NCBI GenBank assembly: GCA_032690845.1
Contig: CM064424.1
Span: 43,413,511 to 43,477,510, forward strand
From: Eleusine coracana subsp. coracana
Taxonomy: Eukaryota > Streptophyta > Magnoliopsida > Poales > Poaceae
Direction: 5' to 3'
DNA: 64,000 nucleotides
A program made the translations under genes and the position numbers. The notes below the pieces were generated by a model. It was not told where the DNA came from, ran no database searches, and saw only the letters and a program-made list of their open reading frames with translations. The first letter of the stretch is position 1; every line of letters begins with the position of its first letter. This document shows positions 57,163-64,000 of this stretch, one piece after another.

Positions 57163-60023
57163 ATGGGCCACAAGAGGACTTTCATTTCGATCCTAGCTTC
57201 GTCCGCCGCCACCGCCGCCGCGTCGTCCTCGTCGGAGGTCGACATCCCAGAGCAACTTTGGGAGTTCTCAAAGAGCAGCCTTTCACAGGCTAATATGAAC
57301 AAGATGGTGTTGGATGGCATCCTTCCAGAACAAGCCCGAATCGACTGGAAGGTACCCCGCGAATCCTACCCCATTCCCATTCATCAACTGATCGTAGTGT
57401 TTCACTCATTCTTTGAGCATGGCTTTGGAGTTCCCTGCTGCAGTTTTTTGCGCGGGCTCCTTTTTTTCTTTGGGATTGAGCTTGTCAACCTCAATCCCAA
57501 CTCCATTCTTCATATAGCCATCTTCGTACACTTGTGCGAAGCTTTTCTTGGTGTTCTCCCCCATTTCGATCTCTTCTGCCATATGTTTGTCCTCCGACCG
57601 CTGCCCACCACGGAAAACCAAGTGGCCATAGGCGGCGTTAGCGTCTAGTTACGTAAGAAAGAGGTCTACATCAATGTCCCATTGAAGACCAGAAACAAGA
57701 ATTGGAAGGATGAGTGGTTCTATTGTGACAACCCTCCCCCTGTTCTTGCCAACTTCACTGGTACAAAGGCTATTCCCCAAGTGCACTGGATAGAGAGGCC
57801 CGATCCGACCAATCTTCAAGTGGTCGCCCTCCTCAAGAAAATTGCCGATCTGAAGGCTGAAGGCGTCGATGGCATCACAGTGGCCAAAAGTTTTATCATC
57901 CGACGTGTTCAGCCCCTGAAGCTTCAATGTCACCCGACATGGGACTATGTTAATGAGGATGAAACCAGGGAAGTGCCGGATCCACCAAATGGCAAACTTC
58001 ACCGAAGACGCTTGGTGAAGATGTTTGAAGGGGAAATCCTTCATGACCATTCTTTGGTCTCAAAGGCGTATAACAAGGGCACACTGCGAGCCCGAGTAAG
58101 CCTCAGTCTGCCTTTAGCTAGCCCTTGTTATCCTATCTTGAGATTGTACTCATTGTTTTGATCTTTATGTAGGTGTTGGATACTTATGTATCTCATCCCC
58201 CGCTCCCTCAGACCGATACTGAGGGATCGGATTATGTTAAGAAGACACCGCTGACCGGCGCCGAGGGTTCAAGCTCTTCCGCAGGCGCTCGGCCAGTCAG
58301 CGTCACTCCCGTCGTCACTCTGGCCTCCCCTGATAAGCTGCAGAAACGGACTATCACACGCCGTCGCCAATATGTGGGGGACCAAGACGACGATGAAGAA
58401 ACAACTATCACAGATGCTGGTCAACCTGCTCCTGCAACCTCTAGCCGACCTTTAGACCGACTGGAGCCTCTGGGTCAAACTCAGAGGTCAACGGAGGAGG
58501 TAATGCAGACTGGCAAGGCTGACCAGCCCTCTCAAAAGAGGAAGGAGACTGATTTTCAGTCAACTTCTTCAAAGATGAGGCTATGCCGGATCAAGCTCAA
58601 GAAGGCTCCCAGGTTTATTCTTTAAACCCTATACTCCTTATCTTCTTATTGCTGATCTCGACATCTCCTAATTTATTTATTTATTCTTGGCAGTCGGACA
58701 AGTGATTCTCAGAGCACTCAGGGATCTGAGGATACTCGGTCTGCGCTCTCACTTCGTCTGACTATTGTGTCCCAGTCGGTTGGAAAATCTTCAAACACGC
58801 CAACCAAAGTGGATAAACTGCTTGGACGGACGGTTCCTGCCTCCACTCCCGAGCCTCTGTCTCAGACCACTCCGACTAATATCTCTTTGCCTCTTGACAA
58901 AGGTAAAAGAACTCTTCCTGTAGATGTGTCTGGTCGGCCTGAGGTAGAGGATGCAGAGATCTTGCACCAACACCAGGAGTCCAGCAAGGCAATTCAACCT
59001 TATGCTTCTACCTTGCTTCGCTCTCATCTTTTAGCTCACTTATCTTCTGCATATCAGAAAGTGTATGCTCTTGTGGAGCAAAAGCAGGCTAGAGTGGAAT
59101 ATCTTGAAGCCGAAATTTTCGATATGTCCTTGGTTGCCTAATCTTCTTGTCTTTAGGTTTTAGACTAACTTCTTATTTGTCTTGCTAGTCACCGGTCAGC
59201 AGCTCTCCAAGGCTCAAGAGGAAAACAAGAAGCTGTTGGCCGACCGACAAGAGATGAACAAGGTCTTAGACCAAGTTCTTGCAGATCTGGCTAGTAAGTT
59301 TTCCTTCCATCCATATTTAAAAAATCTGCTGACCACTCTAACACTAAAAGCTTTACTTTTAGCTCACAGTAAAAAAATCATCGATCTAGAGAAGTTGACT
59401 TCCAACCAACAGAGGTTTGTTGACGCCTTGAAGGTTGAGAAGGAAAGCCTCTCCAAATTGGCGAAAGACCAGAAGACCGAGATCACTCGGCTGCAAGAGG
59501 AGCTGAAGGGGTCTGACGCGAAGATAGAGGAGGCTAAGGTTGTCTCCAAATCTTTCAAATGTAAATTTGCCAGTAAGCCTTCGATTTCTTCCTTCTGCTT
59601 GATTCTTATATTGATCATACTGACCAATAATTATTATTTGCAGCTCTATCTTATGCCGATCGGCAAGCGATGAACTATGTTCATGCTAACCGAGTAGAGC
59701 AGACCGGTCACTCTCTGGACTACTTGTTGGAGCATGCATCCGAAGCCATTGCTCATAACACTCGGCGAGTGGCAACCGAAGACGGGAGTCAAGTGCTGGC
59801 GGTTTGCCAATCCTGGTCTCCTGCTCTGCCATTGGACAAGATCAAAGAGGGATTTAACCCTGACCTAACCGACGACCAATGCTAGCTGCTCTTCGATTCC
59901 ATGCTAGAGACTTCTCGGGCCTTGGTCAAAAATATAGAAATCAATCCGACCGTGCCGACTCCCCCAGCAACTCCAGAGGTTGAACTTCAGGCTGACTCTT
60001 ACTCTCCTTCAAAGGAGATATAA
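57163..60023 (+). pseudogene. Element 3 additional gene (antisense to pol), spliced, nearly intact
   Basis: The best-preserved of the three extra genes. Exon 1 is 57163-58095 (MGHKRTFISILASS..., HGFGVPCCSFLRGLLFFFG, LNPNSILHIAIFVHLCEAFLG, RRVQPLKLQC) with a GTAAGC donor. Exon 2 is 58173-58612 (LDTYVSHPPLPQTDTEGSDY, acidic QDDDEE). Exon 3 starts at 58694 after CAG. Later parts have coiled-coil character (about 59063-59125 and 59185-59290, then KLTSNQQRFVDALK) and the C-terminal FNPDLTDDQC block, ending TAA 60021-60023. One TAG (57646-57648) replaces the glutamine seen in Element 1, and another lies at 59883-59885. The domain is the one annotated in grasses as putative gypsy-type transposon; its role is unknown. 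Confidence 0.75.
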
Positions 60024-60562
60024 TCCTGTAATATTGTAAAACATTAGTAGTGTTTTTGTAATGATACTTGTGTATAAACTAATCTTATGCTTTTATAGCT
60101 TTAGAAGTTTGACAAAGATATCATTGACATGTTTCTATCATGAGAAACAAAGATTGCATCGGTCTGCCATAACATATTAGGTTGTAACCCGTAACCGCGT
60201 AACAAACAGAATAAACCAATCGACACATGACCTCTCACACTTTTGGCTCTGGGTTTAGTGTAGTGGTAGTCTGATGTGCAGCACAAAGTATTTAACCATT
60301 ATGTATAAGCGTAAGACCAAAATAATAAAGACCAAAACTCAAGATCTCAAGATCTTATGATAATAAGTCGGTCAAAAAATAGGCCAAAACCAAAATATGG
60401 TTAGACCGAGATGGGACATTATTGCTAGCCCCCTGGCTCGATTGTTTAATAGTATAAATTAAGGAATCGAGACAGATATAGAATGAAAATCATCAAAAAA
60501 TCTTTCATTAAAAAAGACCGAAGATTCATTCATAAATAATGTATAAATACACAAAATAATAG

Positions 60563-63500
60563 CTAAGTATAGAAACGACGTAGCTGATTTATGTTCGAGG
60601 AGTTTGGAATATCATCGCCATCTTCATACATCAGTCGATAAGCCCCCGGGCGAGTGACTTCCTTCACTACGTACGGTCCTTCCCACTTTGGAGAGAGCTT
60701 ATGCTGATTCTTTGTTGATTGCACTCGGCGAAGCACTAGGTCTCCAATTTGAAAGTGGCGACTGCGAACGTTCTTATCATAATAACGACGCAAGCCTTGT
60801 TGGTAGAGTGCCGATCGAAATAGAGCACGATCATGCAACTCATCTACCGCAATCAAATCAATCTCTCAGTTTTCCTCAGAAAGCTTTTCATCGTACGCTT
60901 GAACTCGTGCCGAGACAAGGCTGACCTCAGTCGGCAACATAGCTTCTGAGCCATAGACCAATGAAAAAGGTGACTGTCCAGTAGCCCGACTGGTGTTTGT
61001 TTGAAGCCCCCAAAGGACTGAAGGCAACTCCTTGACCCACCGACCGGCATAAGGTTTGAGTCTGTCAAATATCCGTGGCTTTAATCCTTGAAGAATCATA
61101 CCGTTGGCCCGTTCGACCTGCCCATTGCTTTTCAGATGAGCCACTGATGCAAAGTGGATTTTTATTCCCATCTCATCGGCAAAGTCCCGGAACTCCACCG
61201 AAGTGAATTGAGTGCCATTATCGGTAATGATATCATGAGGAACTCCAAACCGAGTGAATATGTCTTTGACAAACTCAATCGCCTTCTTGGATGTAATCTT
61301 GCCGACCGGCTTCGCTTCAATCCACTTAGTGAATTTGTCGATAGCAACAAACAAATGTGTGAACCCGCCTAGCGCTTTCTTGAAAGGACCGATAATATCA
61401 AGTCCCCAAACAGCAAAAGGCCAAGTCAATGGTATCATGTGAAGTTGCTGTGAAGGCACATGTGTTTGTTGAGCGAAGAATTGACAACCCTCACACTTCC
61501 GAACAACTTGGTGTGCATCTTCGACCGCCGTGGGACAATAAAACCCTTGCCGGAAAGCTTTGCCGACCAAAGTCCTGGAAGCTACATGATTGCCACATAT
61601 TCCCGAATGAATCTCATCTACCAACTTCTGGCCTTCAGGAATTGAGATGCATTGCATCAAAATGTTGGAACCACCCCTTTTGTAGAGTTGGTCCCCCACC
61701 AACAAGTATCCTCGAGATCGGATCTCCAATCTTTGCTGCTCATCAGGATCCGAGGGAAGCGTTCCCTTATCCAAATACTGAATGAGTGGGTCACGCCAGT
61801 CGGTCTTGGAGACGTCATCATCGACAAGATCAACAACAATACTCATCAACACGTCCGACCGGGAAGAAATTATTAGGGAATCCAGAACATGTAGGAAAAC
61901 ACCCGACAGTATTGCAGACCGAGATGATCCTATCTTGGCCAACTCATCAGCCGCCTGGTTATTATCTCGGAGAATATGTGTGAACTTCAATCCATCAAAC
62001 CTGTCTTCGAGTTTTCGTACCTCTTGGCAATAAGCACTCATGTTGTCATCTACACAATTCCAATCCATGGTGACCTGATTAATGACCAAGGCCGAGTCAC
62101 CAAATATGTCCATGCGCTTAATGCCGAGTGACACAACAATGTACAGACCGTGTAGGAGAGCTTCATATTCCGTAGCATTATTAGACGCGTGAAACATGAT
62201 TTGAAGGACATATCGAAGCCTTTCTCCAGTAGGCGAGATAAATACAATTCCCACACCTGCCCCTTGTAATTGAAGGGAACCATCAAAGTACATTTTCTAC
62301 TACTCGATATCTTGGGTAGCAGGAGGATTTTGAATCTCTGTCCACTCGGCAACGAATTCAGCTAACGCTTGTCCCTTTATAGACGATCGAGGCATGAACG
62401 TAATAGTATACTGACCAATTTCGACTGCCCACTTGGCTATTTTTTCTTCAGCTTCTCGGTTATGTAACACCGTCTCGAGTGCAAAAGACGTTTGAACTTC
62501 AATTGGATGAGCTTGGAAATAGTGCTTCAACTTCCTCGAGGTGATCAATAATGCATATAACAACTTCAAGATCTGCTGGTACCTTGTCTTAGAGGCGCTA
62601 AGAACCTCACTCACAAAGTAGACCGGATGCTGTACTTTTTGCATGTGTCCCTCTTCTTCTCGTTCGACCGTCAAAACAGTACTCACAACCTGGGTTGTGG
62701 CCAAAATGTAAAGCTGAAGTTTCTCTCCTGGCTTCGGAGGCACCAACACTGGAATACTGCTGAGATGAATCTTTAATTCGTCTAGTGCCGACTACGCTTC
62801 CTCAGTCCACATAAAGTCATCCTGCTTTTTAAGCAATTGGAAGAGTGGTAACCCCCTGACCCCAATCAGGAAATAAAGTGACTCAAGGACGCCATGCATC
62901 TAGTCAGCTTCTGAACGTCCCTTTGAGAATTAGGCGGCTTCATATCAAGGACTGTCTTGATTTTATCTGGGTTAGCCTCTATACCTCGTTTCAAAATGAT
63001 GTAACCGAGTAACTTTCCCGATGGAACCCTAAAAACACACTTTTTAGGATTCAGCTTCATTGAATAATGTCTCAGATTGTCAAAGGTTTCTGCCAGGTCA
63101 AAGAGAAGTTCTTCAACTTTCCGAGTCTTGACAATGATGTCGTCAACATATGCTTCAGCGTTCCGATCGATCTGAGTGGCAAGGCAGCGTTGAATACCTC
63201 TTTGGTAAGTCACGCCAGCATTTTTCAGACCGAACGACGTAGTGATATAACAATAGGCGCTGAAGGGTGTTATAAAGGAAGTCTTGATCTGATCTTCGAC
63301 TCTCAGTGGGATCTGGTGATAGCCTGAATAGGCATCCAGAATGCTTAAAAGCTCACACCCGGCTATCGAATCTACAATCTGATCAATACGAGGAAGAGTG
63401 AAGGGGTCTTTCGGGCAGACCTTGTTGAGATCGGTATAATCAACACACATCCTCCACTCTTTATTCTTTTTAGGTACAAGGACTGGATTTGCTAACCAGT

Positions 63501-64000
63501 CGGGATGATACAACTCCTTTATAAACTTAGCTTCTAACAATCTAACTATCTTCTTCTTCATAGCATCCATGCGGTCTTGCGCAAATCTTCTAAGCATTTG
63601 GCGAACGGGGGTAGCCCCTAGAGGTACCCTTAACACGTGCTCAATCTTTTCCCTAGGAACTCCCAACATGTTAGATGGTTTCCATGCAAAGATATCCCTA
63701 TTTTCCTAGAGGAAAAGAGTGAGCGCGAGTTCCTATTTTTCATCAAGGTTGACCCTAGCATAAGTCACCATATCAGGGTCCTCAGGATCGAGCAAAATCT
63801 CCTTGGTTTGGATGTCATCGGTCTGGATCTTGTCCTTGGTAGGTTTCTTTGTAGGAACCTCCGTTCCAGTCTGCTCCTCTATACCGACCGCCTTCTGGAT
63901 CTCCTTTTGGTCTGACAGCATCAACTGTTTGGTAGCCATCTCACAACTCTATATATCGCAATCAAAAGAATTCCGAAGATCAGAGTGGAGGGAGATTATT
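60563..64000 (-). pseudogene. Element 3 pol: end of protease, RT, two RNase H, integrase
   Basis: Reading down from 64000: the protease-RT linker ending NLDEK before TAG (63735-63733), RT from LGVPREK (63669) with YVDD at 63150-63139, a first RNase H, then a second (YFDGSLQLQGAGVG, from 62293). Integrase follows with CEGCQFF, GLDIIGPF, TDNG and GQVERANG, ending NINQLRRFYT at 60563. No frameshift was seen from RT to the end, but stops lie at 62868-62866, 62302-62297 (two TAG in a row) and 60868-60866. Relatives have arginine codons at the first and last. Confidence 0.9.

Larger units (their letters stand above)
55966..64000 (-). mobile_element. Element 3: Tat-lineage Ty3/gypsy retrotransposon, reverse orientation, continues past the right edge
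   Basis: Same family as Element 1 (LTR start TGTGGGATAC), inserted backwards into Element 1's 3' LTR. In the window from its end inward: 3' LTR (56230-55966), reverse-strand gene on the plus strand (57163-60023), then integrase, RNase H, RT and the end of protease on the minus strand. gag and the 5' LTR lie beyond 64000. It is less damaged than Element 1, but still has several stops. Spacers 56231-56948 and 60024-60562 hold no other gene. Confidence 0.9.

Noticed and set aside
33061..64000. gag, pol and antisense frames as host genes
   Set aside because: LTRs, target duplications, primer-site-like sequence and domain order show they belong to retrotransposons, and all are damaged.
1..64000. 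CRISPR arrays, bacterial operons or phage modules
   Set aside because: Introns, MITEs and LTR elements mark this as plant nuclear DNA. The tandem repeats lack the short repeat-spacer form.

Overview
The window is plant nuclear DNA from a grass, most likely rice (Oryza). The evidence is GC-rich exons next to AT-rich introns, canonical GT-AG splice sites, dense Stowaway- and Tourist-type MITEs, Helitrons ending in CTAG, and large Ty3/gypsy elements of the Tat lineage. There are no bacterial operons, CRISPR arrays or recognisable tRNA/rRNA genes. All calls come from reading the sequence; no database was searched.

Left part (1-15535). Positions 1-2489 hold the 5' part of a kinesin-12 gene on the minus strand. 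Five phase-0 exons run through the motor N-terminus and the P-loop, and the gene leaves the window on the left. Its second intron carries a tandem array of about 280-bp units. A series of DNA transposons follows: a Mutator-type MITE with a 9-bp target duplication, a Tourist MITE, a complete Helitron of about 3.1 kb with a SINE inside, a Stowaway MITE, an unclassified terminal-inverted-repeat element and a non-autonomous CACTA element. Between them lies gene-like but unidentified sequence (about 10.0-11.8 kb).

Middle part (15536-33060). This is a segmental duplication. Unit A (15536-22374) and unit B (25956-32063) each carry a broken GARP/G2-like transcription factor gene, with the same nonsense codon in both, and an intact secreted phytocystatin gene (137 aa, identical in both). 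The first 2 kb of the units differ clearly; the last 4.4 kb are almost identical. A third truncated piece (C, 32059-32169) follows unit B directly, which points to an earlier tandem array. A probable solo LTR separates A and B.

Right part (33061-64000). This is a nest of Tat-lineage Ty3/gypsy retrotransposons. Element 1 (forward, from 33061) is interrupted in its integrase by Element 2 (forward, 39486-51022, target duplication AGTGG). Its 3' LTR is interrupted by Element 3 (reverse, from 55966 past the right edge). Its gag is also cut by a fragment of a further retroelement. All three elements have two RNase H domains and an amber codon between protease and reverse transcriptase. Each also has, between pol and the 3' LTR, a spliced gene on the opposite strand with its own TATA box. 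All three carry premature stops, many of them C-to-T changes. The intact genes most likely to act for the host are the kinesin and the two cystatins.
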